From: Planctomycetota bacterium
GTDB taxonomy: Bacteria > Planctomycetota > Phycisphaerae > UBA1845 > UTPLA1
DNA: 64,000 nt
Assembly: GCA_016712275.1 (NCBI GenBank)
Contig: JADJRI010000014.1
Coordinates: 1 to 64,000, forward strand
Direction of reading: 5' to 3'
Shown: in pieces, positions 32,536-42,422 of the stretch
Numbering within the stretch: position 1 is the stretch's first letter
How the letters are laid out: each line of letters begins with the position of its first letter
Notes under the pieces: generated by a model
Told to the model about the DNA's origin: nothing
Database searches by the model: none
What the model saw: the letters and a program-made list of their open reading frames with translations, nothing else
Position numbers and translations under genes: made by a program

Positions 32536-33831
32536 TCAACCGCTGGTCAACTGATTGACGAGGGCCACCATGGGCAGGAACAACGCCACGACGATAAAGC
32601 CGACGATCATACCGAGCACGATAACCATGACCGGCTCAAGCATGCTCACGAGGCCCGCCACGAGCGTCTCGATTTCGTCGTCATAGTTGTCCGCAACCTT
32701 GATGAGCATCTTGTCCAGGTCGCCGGTCTCTTCGCCGACGTCCACCATGTTGACGACGATGGCATCGCAAACCTTGGTCGCCTTCAGCGGTGCGGCGAAC
32801 GATTCACCTTCGCGAATCGAATCGTGAACCCGCTGCAGGGCGCGAACATACAATTCGTTGCCGGAAGTGTCCTTCGTAATATTGATGGCCTCAAGAATCG
32901 GAACACCGGCCGCGATCAGCGTTCCCAGCGTTCGCGTAAAGCGCGAGACCGAGGATTTTTGAAGGATGTTCCCCATGATGGGAATTTTCAGCTTAAACAC
33001 GTCCAGCGCAAATCGTCCGCCCTTGAATTGACGCGTTAATTTCCATATCGCAAAAACAATGATGGGCGACGCCACAATCAATACCCAGCCGGGTATCGTC
33101 ATGGGAACCTCCTCACCGTTCGGCCCGCGCGTGATGCCAATCATGAAGTCCGACATGTCGAGCAGCAAGACAGTCAGGCCCGGCAATTGCGTGTCGAAAT
33201 CGCTGAAAATCGTCTTGAACTTCGGCACGACGAAATACATGATGCCCGCGACGATCAAAAACGCGAACGTCAAAACCGCCACAGGATAGATCATCGCGCC
33301 GATGACCTTGCGCTTCAGTTTTTGAGCCTTTTCCATGAAGTCCGCAAGGCGTTGCAGAATGACGTCGAGAACACCGCCCGCCTCGCCGGCCGAGATCATG
33401 TTGCAATACAGTCGGTCGAACACGCGCGGATGGCGAAACATCGCCTCCGACAGTGTCGCACCGCCCTCGACATCCTCCGCGACCGCGCGAAGCGTCACGC
33501 GAAGCACGCCGGGCTTTTGCTGTTGTTCAAGAATGCGAAGCGAGCGAAGAATCGGCAGCCCCGCGTCCATCAGCGTCGACAACTGGCGCGTGAACTGCGT
33601 GAGCTGCTTCGTCGACACGCCGCCGATGCCGCCACCACCGACGCTCTTTCTCTTGCCGCCGGGGCCGGCCGGACCGCCTGCCTTCTTCTGGCCGCCTTTT
33701 TGCTTGACCTTGGTCGGGAAGTAGCCAAGAGCACGGATCTTCGCAATCGCCTCTTCAGACGACGGCGCGTCAACCTCGTCCTTGACCTCCTGGCCCGCGG
33801 CATTCATTGCTTCATATTGAAATTTGGCCAT
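32536..33831 (-). CDS. gspF: type II secretion inner-membrane protein GspF
   Basis: 431 residues, near the usual 400. The short N-terminal FQYEAMNAAGQEV domain is followed by a Gly/Lys-rich linker (near residues 45-68) and two T2SSF domains with GGxL-type motifs (DVEGGATLSEAM and DSIREGESFAAPL), plus membrane helices near residues 170-200, 245-265 and 400-425 (EPVMVIVLGMIVGFIV). GGAG lies about 9 nt before ATG 33831. GspF/PilC proteins join the assembly ATPase to pseudopilus growth. No gspE or gspD is in the window, so these must be encoded elsewhere. First gene of the operon. Confidence 0.9.
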   Translation of the reverse strand: MAKFQYEAMNAAGQEVKDEVDAPSSEEAIAKIRALGYFPTKVKQKGGQKKAGGPAGPGGKRKSVGGGGIGGVSTKQLTQFTRQLSTLMDAGLPILRSLRILEQQQKPGVLRVTLRAVAEDVEGGATLSEAMFRHPRVFDRLYCNMISAGEAGGVLDVILQRLADFMEKAQKLKRKVIGAMIYPVAVLTFAFLIVAGIMYFVVPKFKTIFSDFDTQLPGLTVLLLDMSDFMIGITRGPNGEEVPMTIPGWVLIVASPIIVFAIWKLTRQFKGGRFALDVFKLKIPIMGNILQKSSVSRFTRTLGTLIAAGVPILEAINITKDTSGNELYVRALQRVHDSIREGESFAAPLKATKVCDAIVVNMVDVGEETGDLDKMLIKVADNYDDEIETLVAGLVSMLEPVMVIVLGMIVGFIVVALFLPMVALVNQLTSG

Positions 33832-34195
33832 GATCAACTCTCCGCATTAACGCGGTGAAATCCGCATGAAAAAGTGCAATTCACTTGAAAGCACACTCCC
33901 CATGACGGATGATGCAAGCTTGGCGTGCTCCCAATCCCTTACCTTTTGCATTCCGCCGCGGCAGACGGCTGTGGAGGGCGGCCCGCCAGGGCCGACATCT
34001 GCCGCAACTCATTGTCATTATTCAACCTGCCTACGTGTCCGACGAGGGCGAATGCCAAAAAATAGGTTCAACCATTGTAACCCACGAATCGCCGTATGTA
34101 TATACAGGATATGCGTTTGTGATTATTGACCATTCTAATGTTCGATTACTGCCCAATCCCTTGCGGCCTCGTCCCGCCTCTGGACAATGGAGCCC
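33832..34195. other. divergent intergenic region gspF / thioesterase
   Basis: No gene seen. It should carry the promoters of the pseudopilin operon (minus) and the thioesterase (plus). A GC-rich patch at about 33955-33990 contains GACGGCTGTGG and GGGCGGCCCGCC, partly like the REP-like hairpins elsewhere in the window. No consensus promoter stands out. Confidence 0.45.
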
Positions 34196-34609
34196 ATGTC
34201 CGACACCAAGCCCCAAACATGTGAGTTGCCCATTCGCGTCCGATATGCCGAAACCGACCCCATGGGATACCTGCATCACTCCAAGTATTTCGAGTATTTC
34301 GAGATGGGCCGCACCGAGTTGCTTCGTTTGGCGGGTTTTCGATATCGAGACCTTGAAGCACAAGGGGTACTATTTGCCGTGGCAAAAGTCGAGTGCAAGT
34401 TTAAGGCACCTGCTCATTATGATGATGATCTCGTACTCACGACAAAAATCGAACGCATGACCCGTGCCCGCATCGATCACAGCTACCAACTAAAGCGAGA
34501 TGGCCTGGTGTTGTGCGAAGCCGCCTCGACCCTGGCTTGCATCGATCGCACGGGTTCGCTAATACCCATTCCGGACGAAATATACTTCGAAGCTGAAAAA
34601 CACAAATAG
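34196..34609 (+). CDS. acyl-CoA thioesterase, 4HBT/YbgC type
   Basis: 137 residues, the normal size of a hotdog-fold 4-hydroxybenzoyl-CoA thioesterase-like enzyme. The active-site region is RYAETDPMGYLHHSKYFEYFE with the conserved Asp, and VECKFKAPAHYDDDL follows. It would hydrolyse short or medium acyl-CoA, as YbgC does. ATG 34196 (MSDTK) and 34187 are alternative starts. The usual tol-pal neighbours are not seen. Transcribed away from the pseudopilin operon. Confidence 0.85.
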   Translation: MSDTKPQTCELPIRVRYAETDPMGYLHHSKYFEYFEMGRTELLRLAGFRYRDLEAQGVLFAVAKVECKFKAPAHYDDDLVLTTKIERMTRARIDHSYQLKRDGLVLCEAASTLACIDRTGSLIPIPDEIYFEAEKHK

Positions 34610-34649
34610 CGGCAGGGCCGTTGTCCCCGTTGGAAATTCTCGAACTCGC

Positions 34650-36043
34650 GTGTTTTATCTTTTCATCATTCTGGGAACCCTGACGCTGGCCGGTTCGCTC
34701 GTCGGCCTGATCGGGCGCGATCAGTCGCGCGCGCGCCATCGTGCCGCTTCAGGCGCTTTCGCTGGGCCTCGTTGCGGTTGCATGGTGGTCCACTCACGAA
34801 ACCAACTTGGGCCAAATATGCTTGCTCGCCGGCGCCGCGGTGCAAGTCATTGCCTGGTTCTCGGCGCGTATTCAACGCCCGCAGCCGGGTGCGGACGCTT
34901 CGAAGTCGCGCAAGACCGGAGTGAACGTCAAAGCCGAAGGTCCCGTCGATGCGTCCCCGCCCTCGACTGTAAAAACAGCCCCCACATCGCGATCACAACC
35001 CGACGAAGACGCTCTCATCGCCGATGAGTGGACCCCGGAAAAGGGCGAAATAGCCGCGGCCCGTGCAAAAGCTTCTGCCGCCGCAGCGCCCGTCACGCCG
35101 CAGCCACGCGATGACACTCCTCCAAAGGATTCACCAGGACTCGACCGCAATTTCAATGCGTTTGGTGTCGGCAAGGTCTTTGCCCAACCCCGCGATGAAT
35201 CCACGCCGAATTCCGAAGATGCAGATGCCGAACGGGTGACACCCTCTCCCGTGGAACAGCCCGCCGAGGAAACGCCGGCGCTCTCGCTTCGCAGCGAAGT
35301 TTTGTTCACCCGCGCATGCACCGTCCCGCCGGCAGTCTTTGTGGCATCGTTGCGACGCAACGGCCGGCGCGACGCGTCCGCCGCCGATGATTCGCCTGAT
35401 GCCGATCCGCGCGTGCGCATCGGTGATGTCATTCTTGAATACAAGATTGAGTCCGGCCCGCGCGATTCGACCGCGATCGACGAAACGCTGGCCCACTTTG
35501 AACAATCGCCCGATGTGGCCGATCGCGTCAAGAGCCATGCCTCGCGCGTGATTCTCACGTCGCGATACGGCATCGGCACGCCGCGATCTCGTCGTGCGGC
35601 TCCATCATCATGCCCATGCCGCACTGCCGGAGTTTGCCCCGGTCATAGCCGCCTTCTGGCCGGACGCCAGAATGCTGACGCCGCTCGATCAACTTCCCGG
35701 CCTCCTCGAATATGCGCGTTCACCGGCCCAGCCCATGTGGCGAACTTGCACCCACATTCGCGGATTTGCCCTCGCGGGTGAAAACGAAGGCATGTTCCTC
35801 TTCGACTCCGTCGGCCTGCACGCCTTCGGCCTGCCCGATGTGCAGGTCATCGCGCCCGCCGCCGAGGAGGCCGCCGCCCGTGCCACAATCGATTTGATAA
35901 CACAGCGCATATTCAACACCGGCTGCGATCTTCCCCATGGCACCGAATTCACCGCGTCCGACAGCCGTGTTTGGCGCGTGAACTACACACGCAGCGCCTT
36001 TGTCCCCGACCGCGAAGTGGTCCAACTCGCTCTCAAGACATAA
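34650..36043 (+). CDS. membrane protein with DUF4261-like domain (frameshifted)
   Basis: About 464 codons in three frames, with shifts near 34735 (GC-repeat) and 35585. GTG 34650 begins MFYLFIILGTLTLAGSLVG, a first membrane helix; two more hydrophobic segments follow (near residues 30-70), then a long acidic and Pro-rich linker. The C-terminal part, with HHHAHAALPEFAPVI, FALAGENEGMFLFDS and LPHGTEFTASDSRVWRV, resembles DUF4261, a domain of unknown function. It may be cotranscribed with the thioesterase 40 nt upstream. No function assigned. Confidence 0.6.
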
Positions 36044-36128
36044 TTTGCCTGGAATGAAGCCCCAAACGGAACCCCTGCCGATGGCCGCGCCGAATCCGCG
36101 GAAAATGCACTCGGCCGCTTTCCCGCCT

Positions 36129-37332
36129 TCACGCGGGTAAGACCGTTAATCGTCTCGTACCCGAGGTCTCTGTCGTCAGAAACTCCTGCATCACCCGATT
36201 CGACACCAGCAGTCCGGCGTGTGTCAGTCGAACGGCACTCGAATCCACATCAACCAGTCCCATTTCCTTGAATCTCCGAATCGGCTCCGCAAACAAATCA
36301 AACGCGTCAAACCCCGTTCGCCGCTCGAAAGCCCTCAAATCGATTCCGCGCGTCAGTCGCAGCATCTGCACCGCCGTCTCCCCCGCCCGCTCGCGTGCGG
36401 AAAGCGTTTCGCGCTCCGCGACGATCGACTCGGGCGAGGCCGCCATCCATTCGCAATACTTGCGAACGTCGGGAATGTTCTTTCGCCGTTCGCCATTGAG
36501 GTACCGAAACCGCTGACGGACCGACGCCCAGATACTCGCGGTTTTCCCAGTAAATGATATTCGCGCGGCACTCGCGCCCGTCCCGCGCGAAGTTGCTGAT
36601 CTCGTATTGCTGATAGTCCGCATCCCTGAGTGTCTCAATGGTGACATCAAACATCTCCGCCTCGATGTCCTCATCACAGGGTGCCACCTTCCCGTCGCGC
36701 TTCAGCCGCGTCAGTGCCGTGCCGTCTTCATACATCAGCGCGTAGCATGACAGATGCTCCGCCCCAAGGTCAATCGCTCGCGCCAATGTCTCTCGCCATC
36801 GCGCCACGCTTTGGCCGGGAATGCCATAGATCAAATCAAGGTTCACGTTTTCAAAACCTGCCGACCGAGCCGCTCGCACCGATTCGCCGATATGCACCGG
36901 ATCGTGAATGCGCTCCAGAACCCGCAGGTCGTCCTCATGAAAGGACTGTGCCCCAAACGAGATGCGATTCACGCCCGCCGTTTGCAGCACCGCCAGCTTC
37001 AAGTCGGTCGTACTGGACGGGTTTGCTTCGACGGTCCATTCCCCGACCGGACCTGTTCTTGCCGAGATATATCCGAGCAGATGTTGCAGCGCTTCGCCCG
37101 GTAACTCGGTCGGCGTACCGCCCCCCACGAAGATTGTTTCGACCGCGCGAAGGGGGTCGCGAAGTTCAATTTCGCGGGTGATTGCCCCAATCAGGTCGTC
37201 GATCAAATGAGGCAGTGTTGGAAGCGAGTAGAAGTCACAATAACCGCATTTTGTGCGGCAAAACGGCAGATGTACGTACCAGCCGATCGGGCCTTTGCTT
37301 TCCGCCATCTTTTCTTGCTTCGCGTGTTCCAT
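36129..37332 (-). CDS. hemW: HemW-like radical SAM protein (frameshifted)
   Basis: About 401 codons. The N-terminal radical SAM domain has the cluster motif CRTKCGYCDF (Cx3Cx2C) and VGGGTPTELP, EANPSS and SFGAQSF signatures of the HemN/HemW family. A shift near 36500-36530 moves the C-terminal part (YLNGERRKNIPDV onward, HemN C-terminal domain) to another frame. The first Cys cluster matches HemW (heme chaperone) rather than true HemN with its extended motif. Role: heme trafficking or insertion. ATG 37332 or 37308 may start it. It converges with the plus-strand gene before it. Confidence 0.85.
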
Positions 37333-37447
37333 CCCTGTTATCCTACCTTAAATCCCCTTTGGCGGCTCTGTGGATCGATGGGGTCTGCTTGAACCCGCAC
37401 GATTGGACCGTTAAATTGAATAGGAAGGGGGACAAGGAGTCGCCCCT

Positions 37448-38071
37448 GTGTCAATCTCACCCGCGCACCGGGAACGCCTGATGACCGTCAATTTTGTCAC
37501 GTTCGGTAAGACCGGCGAGCGCAAGGAATTTACGCTCGAAAAGAAGTCCACGGTCATCGGCCGCAAGACCGACGCTGATTTGCGCATTCCCATCGCGGAA
37601 ATTTCCCGTGCCCACTGCGAAATCACCCGAAACGGAAGCGCCGTTACCCTGCGGGATCTGGGAAGCAGTAACGGAACCTTTGTCAACGGCGAGCGCATCG
37701 ACGATGCCATTCAGTTGGCGCCCGGCGACCGGATTCGGATCGGTTCGATCACATTCATCGTGCAAATCGATGGCAAACCCTCAAACATCACCTCGGCCCA
37801 TTTGGCCCCGACGGCCGCCGCGAAGCCGGCCGCGCCCGACGGAAAATCGGCTCCTGCCAAAACAGCGACGGCCGATGCCGCAACCGAACTCGGCAATGCC
37901 GCCGACAGCGCCATCGACGATCTGGATGATCTCGATATCGATGATCTCGACGTCGACGATCTCAGCGATATCGATTTTACCGAGGAAGGCAGCGGCGACC
38001 TCGACGATCTTGAAGAACTGAGTGCCGACGATCTCATTGAAGAGGACGACGACGAGCCGAAGAAAAAGTAG
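37448..38071 (+). CDS. FHA domain protein with acidic tail
   Basis: 207 residues. The FHA domain (about residues 12-105) carries the phosphothreonine-binding motifs IGRKTDADLRIP, ISRAHCEI and DLGSSNGTFVNGERI. It is followed by an Ala/Pro/Lys linker and a strongly acidic tail with repeated DDLDIDDLDVDDL units. GTG 37448 is supported by AAGGAG 8 nt upstream; ATG 37481 is an alternative. FHA proteins dock onto phosphoproteins, so a partner of the planctomycete Ser/Thr kinases is likely, perhaps the kinase at 9.4-12 kb (inferred). Confidence 0.85.
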   Translation: MSISPAHRERLMTVNFVTFGKTGERKEFTLEKKSTVIGRKTDADLRIPIAEISRAHCEITRNGSAVTLRDLGSSNGTFVNGERIDDAIQLAPGDRIRIGSITFIVQIDGKPSNITSAHLAPTAAAKPAAPDGKSAPAKTATADAATELGNAADSAIDDLDDLDIDDLDVDDLSDIDFTEEGSGDLDDLEELSADDLIEEDDDEPKKK

Positions 38072-38241
38072 ATCGTCGTTTCCAATGAACTTCGCTGGCC
38101 ACCCCGACGTGAATCCGGATTGCGCAATCCCGGAATCCTTCGCGTTTTTTCCGATCTCATTATTCCTGTAATCCCCAAGAAATTACCGGTCGTTACGATT
38201 GCACGCTCAAGCGGCTCGTCGCAAACTTCGATGATGGCCCA

Positions 38242-38616
38242 ATGAGCCAGCAAGAGCAACCCGGTGATACCTCCGACCCGATCTTCTCAAATATTCTCGC
38301 TGAGTGCCCGGAACTCTGGGACATCATCGAGCAATTCGCCCGCGGCCTGCCCAATCAACTGGACGAAATGCAACAGGCATTCGAGCACGATTCTTACGAT
38401 CAGCTCATCGAATGGGCCCGCACGCTCGCCAAAGCCGGCCGCGGTCACGGTTATCCCGAACTCGTTGCCTATGCCGCCGCTGTCGAACGCTCAGCGCGCG
38501 ATCACCTCGTCGACGCGCTCGAAGCGCAACTCACCGATCTGCGCGACATCTCCAGGCAAATCCAGGCCGGCATCGACATGAAGGACCCGGTCGACGACCA
38601 GTCCGGCAAAGAGTGA
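38242..38616 (+). CDS. Hpt-like protein lacking the phospho-histidine
   Basis: 124 residues, helical. The pattern IIEQFARGLPNQLDEMQQAF...QLIEWARTLAKAGRGHGYPEL matches planctomycete Hpt (histidine phosphotransfer) domains, whose site reads AHxLKGAGGGYGFP. Here the His is Arg (ARTLAK), with no frame damage around it, so phosphotransfer at the usual site is not expected. A His four residues into the next turn (GHGYP) is not the catalytic position. It may act as a docking or inhibitory module. It follows the FHA gene by 170 nt on the same strand. Confidence 0.65.
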   Translation: MSQQEQPGDTSDPIFSNILAECPELWDIIEQFARGLPNQLDEMQQAFEHDSYDQLIEWARTLAKAGRGHGYPELVAYAAAVERSARDHLVDALEAQLTDLRDISRQIQAGIDMKDPVDDQSGKE

Positions 38617-38645
38617 TATGCGCTTATCTTTTGTTCAATCGCCAA

Positions 38646-38909
38646 TTAGTGACTTGAAGACGAAGGAGGATCGCCAATGTCCTTCTGGGCACGCTTGTAT
38701 CCTTTGAAAAGCCATTGCGGCTGCCCATGCGTCTTTTCATAGATGGCCACAACAGTGCCAAGTTGCGGAACGTCGATACTTTCCTTGAGATAGTCCGCGC
38801 TTGACTCGATGCGAACGCGCATGCCGTGAAGCGGACCGTTTTCGCATTGCGCGAACTGCTCCGGACCGAGCTTGGGCAGGTTCTGTCGAGCTTCAACGCC
38901 TTCACGCAT
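38646..38909 (-). CDS. small hypothetical protein
   Basis: About 87 residues from ATG 38909; an extension (SPAQIQQM) is open a few codons upstream before an in-frame stop, so a damaged start is possible. The core GPLHGMRVRIESSADYLKE, then DVPQLGTVVAIYEKTHG looks like a small beta-rich domain, more protein-like than the longer ORF in the other frame. Family unknown. Convergent with the Hpt-like gene. Confidence 0.45.
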   Translation of the reverse strand: MREGVEARQNLPKLGPEQFAQCENGPLHGMRVRIESSADYLKESIDVPQLGTVVAIYEKTHGQPQWLFKGYKRAQKDIGDPPSSSSH

Positions 38910-39283
38910 CTGTTGAATTTGCGCGGGAGAGCATTCATTCCCTCATTTGTTCGTGGTAACCAAAAAGGGAGCCTGCATCGCGTCAGGCGTCCGGTTCCTG
39001 ACAACCTCGCCGCACATTCGATGGAAAATGCGATTCAAGAGCCGCTCGTGGAACTGAATTTAGACTAGAGTATTTTTAGGGTGAAATCAAGCGGCCGATG
39101 CATGTATTTCCCGTTAGGATATTTTGGCGTTTCACGGGTTTGAGGAATGAGTATCACGTCTCGGCATCGCGAAATGGCAGCACATCTTGGTATGTGCAAA
39201 TTCCTGCGGCGGAATGGCATCGGATTAAAGCCCGCGCTGTATGACGCGGGAAAATGCACCATGCACAGCCGTACCCGTTCGAA
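38910..39283. other. intergenic, terminator candidate
   Basis: No gene called. It lies between the dioxygenase gene and the small gene, both on minus. It holds a weak hairpin terminator candidate at 39226-39250. Confidence 0.4.
39226..39250 (-). terminator. possible terminator of dioxygenase gene
   Basis: Six-base GC stem (39231-39236 with 39245-39250, CCCGCG/CGCGGG) about 35 nt after the stop. On the minus strand the tract after it is weak (CTTTAAT), so it is tentative. Confidence 0.3.
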
Positions 39284-39811
39284 CTACGGTTTTGGCGGGG
39301 GCGGCACTTCCAATTTCGTGCCGCATTTCTTGCAGGTTTGAAGGTCTTCGCGCGACAGGAATTCCTGAATGACCGGCTTAAGCTGCGTGCCCAGATTGGT
39401 GAGGTAAAAATGCGGGTCGTGAAGAATCTCGCCGCACTTTTCGCAATACCAGCGGATATGGTCGTCGTGGCCCTCCGGCCGCCGGCGTTCAATCACGAGG
39501 CCGACCGTATTGGCGGGGCGTTGTGGAGAGTGGGGCGTATTGGGCGGCAGAAGGAAAATGTCTCCCTCGTTGATGGGAATGTCGCGAACCTTGTCGCCTT
39601 CCCGGATGCGGAGCACCATGTTGCCTTCAACTTGATAGTAGAATTCTTCCGTTGGATTGATATGGAAGTCTTTTCGAATGTTGGGACCGCCGACAACCAT
39701 GACCATGATGTCCGTATCTTCCCACACCATCTTGTTGCCAACCGGCGGCTTGAGGAGATGGCGGTGTTCGTCGATCCACTTTCGAAAGTTGAACGCGTTG
39801 CCGATGGCCAT
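39284..39811 (-). CDS. 3-hydroxyanthranilate 3,4-dioxygenase
   Basis: 175 residues, the size of bacterial HAAO. The cupin carries DFHINPTEEFYYQVEG with the His and Glu iron ligands and LLPPNTPHSPQR with the second His. The bacterial-type C-terminal rubredoxin-like site is present with two CxxC pairs (WYCEKCG and QTCKKCG). It would open the ring of 3-hydroxyanthranilate to 2-amino-3-carboxymuconate semialdehyde in the kynurenine route to NAD or tryptophan degradation. ATG 39811 has GGAGA about 7 nt upstream. No other kynurenine genes are next to it. Confidence 0.92.
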   Translation of the reverse strand: MAIGNAFNFRKWIDEHRHLLKPPVGNKMVWEDTDIMVMVVGGPNIRKDFHINPTEEFYYQVEGNMVLRIREGDKVRDIPINEGDIFLLPPNTPHSPQRPANTVGLVIERRRPEGHDDHIRWYCEKCGEILHDPHFYLTNLGTQLKPVIQEFLSREDLQTCKKCGTKLEVPPPPKP

Positions 39812-39900
39812 GATGAAGTCTCCTGTGAAATGGTTGAATCGTGAATATGTTAATGCGTTCTGCGCCGGCATGTCAAAGGAAGGTACTGATGAAGTCTGTT

Positions 39901-39962
39901 GTGGCACAGCCGCCCCCGGCTGTGAAGCTGCACAAAATGTGGCAGAGCCGCCTTCGGCTGTG
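39901..39962. repeat. REP-like hairpins, copies 2 and 3
   Basis: Two 24-nt elements at 39901-39924 and 39939-39962, differing at three positions, each a hairpin (CAGCCG/CGGCTG type) headed by GTGGCA. They lie between the PEP-CTERM gene and the dioxygenase start, 14 nt apart. The core matches the 22.4-kb element. Confidence 0.65.
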
Positions 39963-40000
39963 ACGCCAAGCCTGATGTCCAATCAAAAAAATGCCGGAAG

Positions 40001-40801
40001 TTAGACACTTCGGCGACGGCGAAGAAGAATTGGGGCGGCAATGACCAGAAGGCCCAGTGTCGTTGGCTCGGGTGTGAACGTCATGTTATCAAGTGCGCCG
40101 GAGCCGAGGAAATGCGCCGTCATTCGAACCACGGCGTCCGGGTTGAAGCCAGCCTGCTCCGATGCCGTGGCGATTCCGCCGCCTTCGCCGGGCTGCGGCG
40201 CAAGTGTATCGAGATTCAATGTTTCGTATCCGGCGGCCGAGGGCGTGTTGTTGATGTCCCTCGTCCACATCGATGGCACGGTATAAAATCGCTTCCTGCC
40301 GTCGATATCCGTAAGCTCGAAATTCACGCCCTGAGTCGGCGAGTCGATGTCGATGACATCGATCGAAAGCATGCGAAACGGCGATGGATAATCGAAGACA
40401 AAAGTGCCGCCGTCGGCATCATCATTGGGTACGTTAAAAATGCCGGGAACTGTCTGTGTGGCGGCCGTTGTGCTCTGAAGAATCAGAATCTTGCCCAACC
40501 CGACAAGCAAGTCCGGGTCTGGCCCGCCGAAATTGGGGCCGGAGGGATTGCTGTCGAAAATGGCAGGTCCGCGATGTTGATTGCCGATTGAGCTGATCGA
40601 TACAAGGCGGCCGAATTCCGGTGGCGTGGAAATATCCTGGCCGTTGACAAGCGGTGTGAGAAAATCGTCTTCAGTGCTGAAATCCAGTTTGAAAATCTCC
40701 GCCGCGCGCGATGACGACTGCATCGAAAGCACCAGCGCCGAAATCCCCATCATAAGAAGGGCGATGACTCCTTCGCGGTTTTGCCGAATTCCAATTCGCA
40801 T
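40001..40801 (-). CDS. PEP-CTERM sorted exported protein
   Basis: 266 residues. A signal peptide (helix ending LSMQSSSRAAE) precedes a beta-rich middle with features of exported matrix proteins, and the end carries a PEP-CTERM sorting signal: TFTPEPTTLG, a hydrophobic helix and RRRRS. Such proteins are cut by an exosortase and tied to exopolysaccharide production. No exosortase gene is in this window. AAAGAG lies before ATG 40801. Ligand or role of the mature protein unknown. Confidence 0.85.
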   Translation of the reverse strand: MRIGIRQNREGVIALLMMGISALVLSMQSSSRAAEIFKLDFSTEDDFLTPLVNGQDISTPPEFGRLVSISSIGNQHRGPAIFDSNPSGPNFGGPDPDLLVGLGKILILQSTTAATQTVPGIFNVPNDDADGGTFVFDYPSPFRMLSIDVIDIDSPTQGVNFELTDIDGRKRFYTVPSMWTRDINNTPSAAGYETLNLDTLAPQPGEGGGIATASEQAGFNPDAVVRMTAHFLGSGALDNMTFTPEPTTLGLLVIAAPILLRRRRSV

Positions 40802-41091
40802 GGTCTAACTCTTTGCTGCGGCGAACGGTCGCCGGGCTGAACTCTATGTAAATGGGATTGGCTGAAGTCCCCTGCGCCATCATATTCGACACATGCGCCA
40901 AAAATCAATCGCCATCAACCATGAATATCCGGCCAAAAATGACGCGGTACGGCAATTTGCATCGTCGCGGCATTAAATCGCCGCAAGAACCGCCAAGCCG
41001 GAATTCGCATGCCCGAATCGAGCCGCAATAACCCGGCAAACGATCGAAATTCCCGCTCCGCTCAGGTCCGCGCCCTGGAATCTATCGTCTC
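40802..41091. other. intergenic upstream of PEP-CTERM gene
   Basis: No gene or clear signal seen; it must contain the PEP-CTERM promoter on minus and the end of the coiled-coil gene transcript. Confidence 0.4.
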
Positions 41092-42121
41092 CTAACGCAA
41101 TTGTTCGATTTCCCGGTGCAGGTTGTGCAACGACTTACGCACACTCGCGACAAATCGATCGAGTTGCCTTTCGACCTTGTGAGGCGGATGGGTCCATTCC
41201 CCGAGAATATCCACAAGTTCAAGAATCAGCGCCGCCAGCCATTCCTTGTCGTGTGCTTGGACCTGCTCCAGCGCCGCGTGATAAGCAGCCTCGGCCTGTC
41301 GATACAATTCGCCATCATGCGGTGCCGTGCGCGAGACATGATGAAAATGGTGCACCGCGTGCGTCAGTGACGTGATTTCCTTCGCCACGGACCGCTCGCG
41401 TGCGATCAACTTCTGAATGGCCTCACGGTGTTCGTGAAACAGGCCCGCCTTGGACATGCGCTCGCGAATCTGGGCGAACCGTTCGTCCGGAAGCATTTGC
41501 GGATGGGCTGCGTTCACCCCGGCGAGCCGGCGCAGAATCTTCGAGGCATGATCGTGATCGCCCGCCATGGCCGCTTTCTCGGCCCGCTTCGCCAGCGTTT
41601 CGATGTGTTCGAGGAATTCCTGCCGGCGTGGTCCAAGTTTATCGAGCAATTCCCGGCAATGAGTCATGATCGATGGTCTGACCCATTGCGGATAGGCTTC
41701 CGCCAGCTCACGTAGTCGCTCGAATGTCGCCCGTGCTTCGGCCTCAAAAAATCGAGTGGCATAGTCGTCGAAGTGAATGGCCAGTCGATCGATGGCGCCG
41801 AGGATTTCCTCCTGGTGCGCGACATGGTTGTCGCGGTGCATCACGTTCGGAAGGGCCCCCGGTTGCATGCCGATCGCGTGTTCCGCCGAATGCTGCGGTT
41901 TCAATTTGGCAAGTTCGCGCACGCGCTCGGCCACAAACGCACGAATCATGCCGCCCAGCGCCGGGTCTTTTTTTCACATCGGCGTCGTCCAACGCCCGTC
42001 GTAATTCCTGCTCAAGGGTTCGATGGTCGACCGCACCGCGCACGATTTCAGCCCTCCAATGGGAAAGGGCCTGCTCCCGTCGGCGAATATCCGCGGCTTT
42101 TTCATGCGCTGGTCTGGCCAT
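41092..42121 (-). CDS. coiled-coil hypothetical protein (frameshifted)
   Basis: About 343 codons. The N-terminal MARPAHEKAADIRRREQ piece ends ADVKK and joins DPALGGMIRAFVAE through a run of seven A (T on plus, about 41969-41975); six would restore the frame. The product is highly charged and helical throughout (many Glu, Arg, Ala, and heptad-like stretches such as EFLEHIETLAKRAEKAAMA), with several His. No signal or membrane segment. Family not recognised; possibly a structural or scaffold protein. Confidence 0.6.
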
Positions 42122-42297
42122 CGAATCACCTGCGCAGAATTATAACAGGGGCAAGAAGCCGCATCGACAGGTCAAATCCCGCATGAGACCAATGGGCGAA
42201 AGTCGAAGCCCCGCATGCCACCCAATAACGCGACGAAAGCCACGTCATCCCCGCATTACGTTGGTGTAAAAATGTTCGCCGATGCAATCAGAAGACG

Positions 42298-42411
42298 TCA
42301 TTGCGTGACAAGGCCGATCAGAAACTCAGTCAGCACATTCAGCGGCACAACAACAAGCGCCGTGATGAATGCGTCGATGGCATTGTAAAGCAAATCATAA
42401 ATAAAACTCAT
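42298..42411 (-). CDS. 37-residue single-helix membrane protein
   Basis: ATG 42411 to TGA 42298. The sequence begins MSFIYDLLYNAIDAF and carries a strong hydrophobic helix (ITALVVVPLNVL, then FLIGLVTQ). A GAGAG sequence lies about 8 nt upstream, and the gene starts 11 nt after the stop of the outer-membrane-like gene. Tight spacing, a clean start and the helix support a real small protein, likely inserted in the inner membrane as a partner or stabiliser. Homologues not recognised. Confidence 0.5.
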   Translation of the reverse strand: MSFIYDLLYNAIDAFITALVVVPLNVLTEFLIGLVTQ

Positions 42412-42422
42412 GCCGTTCTCTC

